The notes below the pieces were generated by a model. That model worked only from the letters and a program-made list of their open reading frames with translations, was not told the origin of the DNA and did no database searches. A DNA stretch of 64,000 bases from Egbenema bharatensis. GTDB lineage: Bacteria; Cyanobacteriota; Cyanobacteriia; Elainellales; Elainellaceae. The stretch covers positions 6,014,001 through 6,078,000 of the forward strand of contig NZ_CP182236.1 in the NCBI RefSeq assembly GCF_048077055.1, in the 5' to 3' direction. A program made the position numbers and the translations under genes. This document shows, piece by piece, positions 34,341-42,658 of this stretch. Each line of letters starts with the position of its first letter. Position 1 is the first letter of the stretch.

Positions 34341-35152
34341 TGCCCGTCGTGCTCAAGAATGGAACGAAAACCTGGCAGTGGCGCGATCGCAAATCAGAAT
34401 GGCTGAACTGGTTGGGTTGGATGGCTGGAACCCTGGTCGTACTGTACTGCTGGCAAAGGATCGCCGATCGCACCAACTGGGCCTTTGTCCAGGATGCTCC
34501 CCGTCAGGCAGCCAACATGATTGCTCGTGGTATTCCACCTCGATGGGAATACATGGAGCAGTTGTGGGGGCCACTTTGGGATACCCTGACCATTGCCACC
34601 CTGGGTTCCCTGATTGCTTTTTTCATTGCCGTTCCTGTTGCCTTTCTCGCTGCCCGTAATACGACTCCTCACCCCATCGTCCGGCAAATTGCCCTGCTGG
34701 TCATTGTCGCCTCCCGTTCAGTTAACTCCCTGATTTGGGCCTTACTGCTGGTCGTGATCCTGGGGCCAGGCGTGCTGGCGGGAATTCTGTCCATTGCCCT
34801 GCGATCGATTGGGTTCACAGCCAAGCTCTTTTATGAAGGGATTGAAGAAATTGATCCAGAACCCGTGGAAGCGGTCACTGCCACCGGAGCCAGTGGTTCC
34901 CAGGTGTTGAGCTATGGCATCATGCCCCAGGTGGTGCCGACTATTGCAGGAGTCACCATTTACCGCTGGGATATTAACCTGCGAGAATCCACGATCGTCG
35001 GCTTGGTAGGCGCGGGGGGAATTGGTATTCAGTTGGATGCTTCGATCAACACCCTGCGCTGGGGACAGGTAAGCCTGATCTTGATTGTGATTTTTATCAC
35101 TGTATTCATTAGCGAGTGGATATCCGCCAAGATGCGAGAGTTAATGATTTAA
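34340..35152 (+). CDS. phnE2: Phosphonate ABC transporter permease 2
   Basis: 270 residues, a paralogue of the preceding permease with its own EAA loop (EGIEEIDPEPVEAVTATGASGSQVLSYGIMPQVVPTIAG) and the VGLVGAGGIGIQLDASINTLRW end. Its ATG shares one base with the previous TAA. Two-permease phn systems are known in marine cyanobacteria and other bacteria. No C-P lyase or phosphonatase gene is in the window, so what happens to an imported phosphonate is not shown here. Confidence 0.88.
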   Translation: MPVVLKNGTKTWQWRDRKSEWLNWLGWMAGTLVVLYCWQRIADRTNWAFVQDAPRQAANMIARGIPPRWEYMEQLWGPLWDTLTIATLGSLIAFFIAVPVAFLAARNTTPHPIVRQIALLVIVASRSVNSLIWALLLVVILGPGVLAGILSIALRSIGFTAKLFYEGIEEIDPEPVEAVTATGASGSQVLSYGIMPQVVPTIAGVTIYRWDINLRESTIVGLVGAGGIGIQLDASINTLRWGQVSLILIVIFITVFISEWISAKMRELMI

Positions 35153-35204
35153 GAACGGGAGGGCTGCTATATAATCGGGAGTTGACGAGCAGCACAAGGC
35201 TGGC

Positions 35205-35681
35205 ATGGCAACCACAATCACCCTCGATTCAGATACCCTCTATAGCCTCGATCTTTCACCGATCGAATCCGTTTTGCAGAAATGGCAGGAGGAAGGTTCG
35301 ATCGCATCCCACGAGCAGGAACTTCAGTTTGAGATTCACTTCGATCGAGATCCGCTCGATCCGAGGGAGCTATCTGAAATTCCCGAAATCCGGCTGTGGT
35401 TTGTTCGCCTGGATGCCCGCTATCCCTGGATGCCGATTTTGTTGAACTGGGAATCGGGGGAACTCGCCCGTTATACCGCTATGCTGGTTCCCCATCAGTT
35501 CAGCCCAGAAGGGATTCAGTACAACCCGGAGGCTCTGGAGATTTTTGTAATGGGAAAGGTGTTCGTGTTAACGGATTGGATGCAGGAGCAGGGAATCGCT
35601 GGACGCACCAAGATTAAGTTTATGCTGAAGATGCTGGGCTACGACCTGGAAGATGGGTTGTTTGAACTGCTGGAGGGATGA
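35205..35681 (+). CDS. CRR6-family protein (DUF1817), NDH-1 complex assembly
   Basis: 158 residues. The chloroplast homologue CRR6 helps assemble subcomplex A of NDH-1, and cyanobacteria carry the related protein. Recognised by EIRLWFVRLDARYPWMPILLNWESGELARYTAMLVPHQFS and GKVFVLTDWMQEQGI, with no signal peptide or membrane segment. A TATATAAT box at about 35166-35173, inside a GCTGCT...AGCAGC inverted repeat, could be its promoter. Recognition is from memory of the family. Confidence 0.7.
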   Translation: MATTITLDSDTLYSLDLSPIESVLQKWQEEGSIASHEQELQFEIHFDRDPLDPRELSEIPEIRLWFVRLDARYPWMPILLNWESGELARYTAMLVPHQFSPEGIQYNPEALEIFVMGKVFVLTDWMQEQGIAGRTKIKFMLKMLGYDLEDGLFELLEG

Positions 35682-36376
35682 GAGGCAATAAACCGACTGG
35701 CAAGAATTTTGCCTTTGCACTCCAGGCAACCGACCTGATTTATCTGATCTGATCTATCTGATCTGAATCTAATTGATGATCCGATTAACAATCTAATTGA
35801 CGTTCCGATTGATGATCCCTGCTCCGTGATAGGCGGTAGACAATGCAGGCTTCAAAATATGAACTTTATGAACAAGGGCGGTTTTAAGCAGAACGTGGAT
35901 TTGCAATAACCATTAAGTTTTTAACCAGTGCCCCTGTTATGGCAACCTTTTCCCTAGTTGCCCTTTCTGTTTTATTAATTGAACTGAATCATTTCTTTCC
36001 GGGTCTACAATATGGAACATACTTTCATGCTGTTCCTTAGCTAATTTGGCAAGGGCAACGAATACGGCTGAATCAGGCTCCCATTCCCGAATACTGAAGT
36101 GTACCCCATTGTCTAGACAGCTTTCGTAAAACTTTAAGATAGAATCTTGCTCTTCTGGCAGTTTTACCTCCGTTCTATGGCATTCTGCAAGACACCAGCC
36201 ATTGATCAATCCCAATCACCCTATAAGTTTCTTATTTGTTCTTATTTTCCGGTTATTTTTTGGGTGTATTCTCTGAAATAACCCATCACAACTGCATGGG
36301 AGCTGAGTATTGTAGGTTAGCCTTACCGTTCAAGTGCCCGTGAAACTGCTCAATGTCTTGGTGAAGGGTAACCTTC
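35682..36376. other. Intergenic region with gene debris
   Basis: About 700 bp. 35740-35830 is a run of GATCTGAT/ATTGATGATCC simple repeats. A leftward 92-codon frame (36215-35937; MGLINGWCLAECHRTEVKLPEEQ...) has no recognised family and no strong ribosome site; it may be a small hypothetical gene or a fragment. It includes the 58-bp segment shared with 61.5 kb. Confidence 0.45.
36038..36095. repeat. 58-bp segment shared with 61523-61579
   Basis: The two stretches match from TAGCTAAT through CCATTCCCGAATAC with only a few changes and one gap. At 61.5 kb the match covers the last codons of the ABC-2 permease gene and the join to the IS630 remnant. Here it lies inside the anonymous leftward frame. 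Confidence 0.7.
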
Positions 36377-38593
36377 ATGAAAATTCTATTAGTCGAGGAT
36401 GATGCACCCACCGCTCAATTTCTCTCAGCAGCGCTCACTGCCGATCAATATGCTGTAGATGTGGCAACGGATGGTCAAACGGGATTAGAGCTAGCTCAAC
36501 AGTGGGAATATGATTTGATGGTGCTGGACGTGATGATCCCTCGGCTGGATGGAATTAGCGTCTGCCGACAATTGCGTTCTCAATCGAATCAGACTCCAAT
36601 TCTACTGTTGACAGCAAAAGGGGCAAACGAAGACATTGTGACAGGCTTAGATGCAGGAGCCGATGATTATCTTACGAAGCCGTTTGATCTGTCTCAATTG
36701 TTGGCCCGGATTCGGGCACTGCTACGACGAGGGGGAGGCAATTCCTCCACTATGGTTTTGACATGGGGTGAATTAACTCTCAATATGGTTTCGGCACAGG
36801 TGACCTATCGGCAGCAATCGCTGGATTTGCGACCTAGAGAGTATAAATTGCTGGAACTGTTTCTACGTCACCCCCTGCGTGTTTTCAGCCGCAATGCCAT
36901 TATTGACCAAATTTGGACGAGCGATGATTTCCCCAGTGAGGGGGCGGTGACAAATCTGATCAAAGACCTCCGGCAGCGGTTAAAGAAGGCAGGGGTGGAA
37001 GCGGAGTTGATTGAAACTGTCTATGGATTGGGATATCGACTCAGGGCAGCACCAGAGAAAGGATCGATCGCTCCCGACATCTCAGAACCTACCCTTGCAG
37101 AGGAGTCACACCCGATCGTACCCATCAATACATTTCATCAGGCGCGGGGCATGGCAGCGATTGCTCAAGCGATTGAGTGGTTTCAGGCATCTTTAGAGCA
37201 ACGGATCAAGGTGCTGGAAGCAGCCGAGCAGGCACTCCAACAGGGAACATTAACGCCACAGCAGCGAGAGCAGGCAAAAGAAGAGGCACATAAATTGATC
37301 GGAGGGGCAGGGATATTTGGCTACCCCAGGGGTGTGCCATTTGCTCAACGCCTGGAAGAATTATTGACGGCTGAGGTAGGGTTAGATGCTGTTGCAATTC
37401 AGGAGGACTTCTCACAACAACTTGCAGCACTCAAGCAAGTATTACGTCAGCCTCCTTCCCCCATACCTGAAGCAGCACTGACAGAAAATCCTAAAACTGT
37501 AGCTTCACCGAATGAGTTTATCCCCGCTCTGACTATAACTTCAGTACCCGCTCCATCCATAATGGCGAGTTCCGATATCCGAAGCCATACTGCGGACGCG
37601 ACTGTTGTTTTGATTGGAGACGATACTGTGATTTCCAATTCATTAACAGAGACGTTACAACCCTGGGGCATTCAAGTCGTGCATCTGACCCAACCCGATC
37701 GATTTTGGCAGGTGCTCACCACGATTACGCCAGATTTACTGCTTTTAGATACAGAGATATCAACTCTCAATACTTTTGACTTGAACAGCCCTGACTTGAA
37801 CAGCCCTGACTTGAACAGCCCTGACTTGAACAGCCTTGAGTTTTGCCGAACTGTGCGTCAGAATGCCAACTATGGAGATTTGCCGATCGTGGTGATCACG
37901 GCTCAGACTGATCCGACCTTGATTCAGCAGATGTTTGCTGCGGGAGCCGATGACTTTATTAGTAAACCTGTGATTGGTTCAGAACTAGTCAGCCGTGTGG
38001 TGAATCGAATTGAACGATCGCGCACGCAACGACCGCACTGGCAAAAAAACACCCTGGAAGCAAATGATCTGACCCAAACAGATCCCATTACTTACCTTGC
38101 TAATCGCTGGTATTTTGATCGCTATCTACGGCAAATTTGGCAAATCTCGCTGCGGGAGCAGTCTCCCTTTGTGGTCATTTTGGGAGATATTGATTACTTC
38201 AATTTATACAACGATCGCTATGGCTATACCGTTGGTAATCGGTGCTTACAGCAAATTGCGGCGGTGCTTCAGCAATGCATTCATACGTCTGACCGTTTGA
38301 CATCTAACAGTCTGGTTGCGAGATATGCAGGCGGAACATTCGCCATGCTGCTGCCTCAGCAAAATTTAGATGAAGGGGTGCGAGTGGTGCAAGCCATTCA
38401 ACGGGAAGTCGCAAATTTGAACCTGCTGCACGATCGCTCTCCCATTAGTGCCCAAGTCACCTTGAGCTTGGGGATTACAGGCACCATCCCGGCTGCAACA
38501 AGAGAGATCGAGGCACTGTTAAATACGGCAGATCAGGCACTCGCTGCGGCAAAATGGCGAGGCAGGAATACCTATTGCCTCTATCCTCTATGA
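36377..38593 (+). CDS. Hybrid response regulator: REC - winged HTH - HPT-like - REC - degenerate GGDEF
   Basis: 738 residues. Order: an OmpR-type receiver with phosphoacceptor Asp51 (LMVLDVMIPRLDG) and K in YLTKPF, a Trans_reg_C winged helix (about residues 130-225, LIETVYGLGYRLR), an HPT-like helical domain (about 255-350, AKEEAHKLIGGAGIFGY with the H in AHKL), a second receiver (LLLLDTEI ... FISKPV), and a GGDEF domain whose signature RYGGDEF is replaced by RYAGGTF at 649-655, so cyclase activity is unlikely. A 15-bp x 4 repeat (DLNSP units) sits just after the presumed acceptor Asp of the second receiver. It lies directly upstream of the histidine kinase, with a 70-bp gap. Confidence 0.85.
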   Translation: MKILLVEDDAPTAQFLSAALTADQYAVDVATDGQTGLELAQQWEYDLMVLDVMIPRLDGISVCRQLRSQSNQTPILLLTAKGANEDIVTGLDAGADDYLTKPFDLSQLLARIRALLRRGGGNSSTMVLTWGELTLNMVSAQVTYRQQSLDLRPREYKLLELFLRHPLRVFSRNAIIDQIWTSDDFPSEGAVTNLIKDLRQRLKKAGVEAELIETVYGLGYRLRAAPEKGSIAPDISEPTLAEESHPIVPINTFHQARGMAAIAQAIEWFQASLEQRIKVLEAAEQALQQGTLTPQQREQAKEEAHKLIGGAGIFGYPRGVPFAQRLEELLTAEVGLDAVAIQEDFSQQLAALKQVLRQPPSPIPEAALTENPKTVASPNEFIPALTITSVPAPSIMASSDIRSHTADATVVLIGDDTVISNSLTETLQPWGIQVVHLTQPDRFWQVLTTITPDLLLLDTEISTLNTFDLNSPDLNSPDLNSPDLNSLEFCRTVRQNANYGDLPIVVITAQTDPTLIQQMFAAGADDFISKPVIGSELVSRVVNRIERSRTQRPHWQKNTLEANDLTQTDPITYLANRWYFDRYLRQIWQISLREQSPFVVILGDIDYFNLYNDRYGYTVGNRCLQQIAAVLQQCIHTSDRLTSNSLVARYAGGTFAMLLPQQNLDEGVRVVQAIQREVANLNLLHDRSPISAQVTLSLGITGTIPAATREIEALLNTADQALAAAKWRGRNTYCLYPL
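37778..37837 (+). repeat. In-frame 15-bp x 4 tandem repeat in the second receiver domain
   Basis: Four copies of GACTTGAACAGCCCT (the last with one change) encode DLNSP-DLNSP-DLNSP-DLNSL. The repeat falls in the loop after the third strand (LLLLDTEISTLNTF), where copy-number change would alter loop length without breaking the frame. Confidence 0.9.
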
Positions 38594-38663
38594 ACTATGG
38601 TGTATGTACCAGTCTTCTCCGCCCCCTAAATCCCCCAATTCTGGAGAACTTCCGATCTAGCTT

Positions 38664-41597
38664 ATGAAGGAGCCGCCACCATTTCCTCAACGATTCCCCT
38701 ACTGGCAGCAATTCCTTGGCAGGGTGCCGTTGCGAATGTTGTTGACGGTTCCGTTTATTTTGCAACTGCTGGTAGCCGTAGGGTTGGTCGGGTATTTGTC
38801 TTTCCAGAATGGGCAGCGAGCAGTGAGCCAACTGGCGGATCAGTTAATGAATCAGGTGGCTGTGCGGATTAACGATCGCCTGGATGCATACCTGCAAACG
38901 CCGCAACAGGTGGTCGAATCAAATCGGTTGGCGTTAGAAACCGGGGAGTTGAATCTGGAGAACTTTGATGAGTTGGAAACGCATTTTTTCCAGCAAGTTC
39001 AAGTGTTTCAATCTCTGACCACCCTTGCCTTTGGCAATGTTCAGGGGGAAACCATCGGGGCAGGGCGGGATCGATCGGGGGTGGTGACGGCTCCAGGTTC
39101 ACTCGTCAGTTGGGAAGCACGCGGCACTGTCCCCAATACTCGTTACATGTATGCGGTGGATTCGCAAGGAAAGCGGCTGAAGGCTGTCAATATCACACCC
39201 AATTTTGATGTACGTCAGCGAGGCTGGTACAAGGCAGCCATGAACGCTGGGAAGCAAACCTGGTCGCCTGTGTTTCCCATCCTAAATCTACCGATCGCAT
39301 CGGTTTCTGCGGTGACTCCGATCTACCAGAACAACGAGTTAAAAGGCGTATTAACTTCGGAGGTATTGCTTTCCGATATTAATTTATTTCTCCATTCCCT
39401 CAACTTCTCCCGCGCTGGACAGGCATTTATTATTGAGCGATCGGGGGATCTGGTTGCCACTTCAACTCAGGAACAGCCCTTTGTGCAAAATGTGCAGGGA
39501 GAGCAACTGATTCGCTTACGGGCAGTAGACAGCACAGATCCGGTGACTCGCGCCACCATGCAAACCCTGATGGAGCGGCAGAGTTTGGATCAGCTTCAGG
39601 CAGAACAACTCTCCTTTCCCCTCAATCAACAGCGACAGTTTATCCAGGTGGTTCCTTACCACAATGGCTATGGGTTGGACTGGCTGATCGTGACTGCCAT
39701 TCCAGAATCGGACTTCATGGCAGAGATTCAGCGCAACCAGCGGCAAACCTGGCTCTTGTGCGGCTTAACCCTCCTGCTAGCCACCGCAACCGGAATCGTG
39801 ACTGCTCGATGGATTGCGGCTCCCCTACGACGCTTGCAGCAAGCTGCCCAGGCCGTCACCCAAGGAGATTTGAATTTTCCTGTACAGTCTGGGGGGATTG
39901 GGGAAGTGGCGCAACTGACCACCTCTTTTCAGCAGATGGCACAGCAGCTCAATACGTCTTTTCGATCGCTACAAGCCAGTGAGCAAAAGTTTTTAACCTT
40001 ACTCAACCATGTGCCGATCGGCATCAGTGTGTTTGATGCAACAGGCAGCCAAATTTTAATTAATCAGGTCGGTGAAACGATTTTAGGACAGGAATTTGTA
40101 CCGGGTATAACGCTCGATCGAATTTCTGAAGTGTATCGGGTGTATGTAGCTGGGACGGATCAGCTTTATCCGGTAGACCAATTACCCGCCATGCGAGCGT
40201 TGCGTGGCGAATCTGTCTTTGTTGAAGACATAGAAATTGCCAGCAATCATCACCGGATTCCGTTAGCCGTGCAGACGATTCCTATTTTTGACGAGACTGG
40301 AACGGTGATCTATGCCATCAATATGTTTCAGGACATTACAGAACGCTTAGAGACTGAACAACTCCGAAAAAATTACCAGCATGAATTAGAACGACAGGTT
40401 GTAGAACAAACGCAAGCATGGCGCGATAGTGAAGAGCGATTTCGCAGTGCCTTTGATGATGCCCCCGTTGGTATGGCATTGGTTGGCCTTAACGGTCAAT
40501 TTTTGAAAGTGAACCGCGCGCTCTGCGAGATTGTAGGATACCCAGAAGCAGAGTTACTGTCTCATACTTTCCAGGACGTTACATACCCGGATGATTTGGA
40601 TATGAGTTTGGAAGCGATGCAAAATGTACTTGCTAATGACACTCGTAGTTATCAGCTAGAAAAACGATATCAGCATCAACAGGGATATCCCATTCAATGT
40701 CTGCTGCATGTTTCTCTAGTGAAAGATGTGAATCAGCAACCACTCTACTTTATTACTCAAATTCAAGATATGAGCAATCGCTATGCAATTGATCGGATGA
40801 AGAATGAGTTTATTTCTGTGGTCAGTCATGAACTGCGTACTCCTCTCACTGCCATCCGTGGATCATTAGGATTACTCAATTCTGGCTTTTACAATGACAA
40901 ACTCGACACCGCTAAAGATCTGCTGCAAATTGCCCTCAACAACAGTGAACGCCTCGTGCGGCTGATTAACGATATTCTTGATTTGGAACGGCTGGAATCC
41001 GGCAAAGTCAAGCTGGTCAAAGAAACCTGTGATGTCACCTCCTTGATGCAACAGGCGATCGAATCTGTCCAGATGCTAGCTGACCAGTCCAATATTCAGA
41101 TTGTCATGTATCCTCTCGCTATTCAAGTACAAGCCGCTCCTGACGCGATCGTGCAAACCCTGACGAATCTGCTGAGTAATGCCATTAAGTTTTCTCCAAA
41201 AGGAAGTACAGTGTGGCTCAGTGCGGCAGTAGGAGATCGAGAGATGAGGGAGATGAGGGAGATGAGGGAGATAGGGGCGCAAGAGAGACAGGTAGATTTG
41301 CCTTCCCCATCCACTCCACCACCCCACTACCCACTACCCACCATTCTCTTCTCCGTTCAAGATCAGGGGCAAGGCATTCCAGCGGATAAACTAACAGCTA
41401 TTTTCGATCGGTTTCAACAGGTTAACGTGTCCGATTCACGAGAAAAAGGCGGCACCGGCTTGGGGCTGGCGATTTGTAAAAGCATTGTTGAGAAACATGA
41501 GGGGCAGATCTGGGTTGAAAGTGTCCTCGGACAGGGAAGCATCTTTTACTTCACGTTACCTTTAACAAATCCAACACAATGGCTAAGCGAATATTGA
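38664..41597 (+). CDS. Membrane sensor histidine kinase (dCACHE - HAMP - PAS - PAS - HisKA - HATPase)
   Basis: 977 residues. TM1 is about residues 22-46, a large extracytoplasmic double-CACHE sensor follows (GWYKAAMNAGKQTWSPVFPI, VSAVTPIYQN), then TM2 near 355 and HAMP (RWIAAPLRRLQQAAQAVTQGDL). PAS domains start at about 430 and 590 (FRSAFDDAPVGMALVGLNGQ). The phosphoacceptor is His722 in FISVVSHELRTPLTAIRG. The ATPase domain shows NLLSNAIKFSP, DQGQGIP and KGGTGLGLAICKSIVEKHEG. A foreign-looking low-complexity insert (REMREMREMREIG... to PPPHYPLP, about residues 858-890) interrupts the ATPase domain between strands. Its last 19 bases overlap the next receiver gene. Confidence 0.9.
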   Translation: MKEPPPFPQRFPYWQQFLGRVPLRMLLTVPFILQLLVAVGLVGYLSFQNGQRAVSQLADQLMNQVAVRINDRLDAYLQTPQQVVESNRLALETGELNLENFDELETHFFQQVQVFQSLTTLAFGNVQGETIGAGRDRSGVVTAPGSLVSWEARGTVPNTRYMYAVDSQGKRLKAVNITPNFDVRQRGWYKAAMNAGKQTWSPVFPILNLPIASVSAVTPIYQNNELKGVLTSEVLLSDINLFLHSLNFSRAGQAFIIERSGDLVATSTQEQPFVQNVQGEQLIRLRAVDSTDPVTRATMQTLMERQSLDQLQAEQLSFPLNQQRQFIQVVPYHNGYGLDWLIVTAIPESDFMAEIQRNQRQTWLLCGLTLLLATATGIVTARWIAAPLRRLQQAAQAVTQGDLNFPVQSGGIGEVAQLTTSFQQMAQQLNTSFRSLQASEQKFLTLLNHVPIGISVFDATGSQILINQVGETILGQEFVPGITLDRISEVYRVYVAGTDQLYPVDQLPAMRALRGESVFVEDIEIASNHHRIPLAVQTIPIFDETGTVIYAINMFQDITERLETEQLRKNYQHELERQVVEQTQAWRDSEERFRSAFDDAPVGMALVGLNGQFLKVNRALCEIVGYPEAELLSHTFQDVTYPDDLDMSLEAMQNVLANDTRSYQLEKRYQHQQGYPIQCLLHVSLVKDVNQQPLYFITQIQDMSNRYAIDRMKNEFISVVSHELRTPLTAIRGSLGLLNSGFYNDKLDTAKDLLQIALNNSERLVRLINDILDLERLESGKVKLVKETCDVTSLMQQAIESVQMLADQSNIQIVMYPLAIQVQAAPDAIVQTLTNLLSNAIKFSPKGSTVWLSAAVGDREMREMREMREIGAQERQVDLPSPSTPPPHYPLPTILFSVQDQGQGIPADKLTAIFDRFQQVNVSDSREKGGTGLGLAICKSIVEKHEGQIWVESVLGQGSIFYFTLPLTNPTQWLSEY
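41240..41273 (+). repeat. Tandem 9-bp repeat inside the HATPase domain
   Basis: GAGATGAGG repeated about 3.5 times encodes REM-REM-REM-RE. This type of GGGAGATGAGG microsatellite normally lies between genes in cyanobacteria; here it stays in frame within the kinase. Confidence 0.85.
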
Positions 41598-41956
41598 TTG
41601 TGGATGATGAGTTTGAAATTCTTTTTTTACTGCAAAGAATATTTGAAGACTTTGCGGGATGGCAAACGGTGACAGCACGTTCCAGTGCAGAAGGGTTAGT
41701 AAAAACCAAAATAGAATCGTTGGACGCGATCGTGCTGGATGTGTCCATGCCGGAAATGGATGGGTTTCAATTTGTTGAGCAGCTCCAATCCGAGCCAGCA
41801 ACTGCAAACATTCCTGTAGTACTGCTCACGGCTAAGGTAACACCGAGTGATCGACAGCGGTTTGCCCAAATGAACATTGCTGGAGTCATCGCCAAGCCCT
41901 TTGATCCAATAACCGTCTGGCAGCAGGTGGCTGAAATTTTGCAATGGAGTTCATAG
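41579..41956 (+). CDS. Single-domain response regulator (REC)
   Basis: 125 residues with all receiver landmarks: acidic pair in ILIVDDEFE, acceptor Asp in AIVLDVSMPEMDGF, Thr/Ser in VVLLTAKV and Lys in VIAKPFDP. It overlaps the histidine kinase gene by 19 bases and is therefore its likely partner. There is no output domain, so it acts as a phosphate relay or through protein contacts. Confidence 0.9.
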   Translation: MAKRILIVDDEFEILFLLQRIFEDFAGWQTVTARSSAEGLVKTKIESLDAIVLDVSMPEMDGFQFVEQLQSEPATANIPVVLLTAKVTPSDRQRFAQMNIAGVIAKPFDPITVWQQVAEILQWSS

Positions 41957-42010
41957 AACTTTGATAGAACTTTGATAGATCTTTGATAGATCTTTGATAG
42001 ATCTTTGTAT
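41955..42010. repeat. Tandem repeat of a TTTGATAGA(A/T)C-type unit
   Basis: About four units of a 13-14 bp sequence (GAACTTTGATA, GATCTTTGATA) directly follow the receiver stop codon. It is non-coding. Confidence 0.8.
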
Positions 42011-42101
42011 TCCTAAGGATAGATTTCATAGATCCTTGTATCAATTTCTTAGGTTTTTGCTTTAGAAATTAAGTAGGAAGATTCATGTCCTGCTTGCATA
42101 C

Positions 42102-42515
42102 ATGATGGCAGTTCCAGAGCGATCGAAAAAGGCTACTCCAACCATTTTGTTGATTGATCCCGATGCGGAAGTGCGGGAGGTTCTACGCCTCTGTTTACAT
42201 GATTTTGGCGGTTGGAATGTCATACCAGCGATGTCCACACAAGAGGGATTACAGAAATTAGCAACGGAACATTTAGATGCCATCCTTTTAGATCTTTCGA
42301 TTCCCGAAGAAACAGACGGCTTACAGTTAATTCAAACTCTACGTGCCCACCCTTTGGGGCGATCGATTCCAATTATATTAATCACCGCCAGTGCCAGATG
42401 GTTTAATTCCCACCAGATTCGTGCGATGGGAGCAATGGGAGCGATTGCCAAACCCTTCAATCCTCTCACGTTGCCCCAACAACTTGCCCAACTGCTCCAC
42501 TGGACGATCAAGTAG
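42102..42515 (+). CDS. Receiver-domain protein
   Basis: About 137 residues: ILLIDPDAEVREVLRLC, acceptor Asp in AILLDLSIPEETDGLQLI, ITASARW and GAIAKPFNPLTLPQQL. The second acidic residue of the usual DD pair is kept as D-x-D. It stands 145 bp after the previous receiver on the same strand and closes the signalling cluster. The start could be 42102 or the next ATG, one codon on. Confidence 0.85.
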   Translation: MMAVPERSKKATPTILLIDPDAEVREVLRLCLHDFGGWNVIPAMSTQEGLQKLATEHLDAILLDLSIPEETDGLQLIQTLRAHPLGRSIPIILITASARWFNSHQIRAMGAMGAIAKPFNPLTLPQQLAQLLHWTIK

Positions 42516-42658
42516 AGTTAAAACAGTGCTCTTCTAGCGTTTTCAGGTTGTCTTACAATCTCTTACAATCTCTTATAAGCTTGTATAAGTTTCATATCTG
42601 ATCACTCTATCCTTCCCGTTATCCTGCTTAGGAAGCAATACGATAAGTATGAAGATGG

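Noticed and set aside
38321..38345. Active diguanylate cyclase
   Set aside because: The GGDEF signature reads AGGTF and the acidic residues needed for catalysis are missing.
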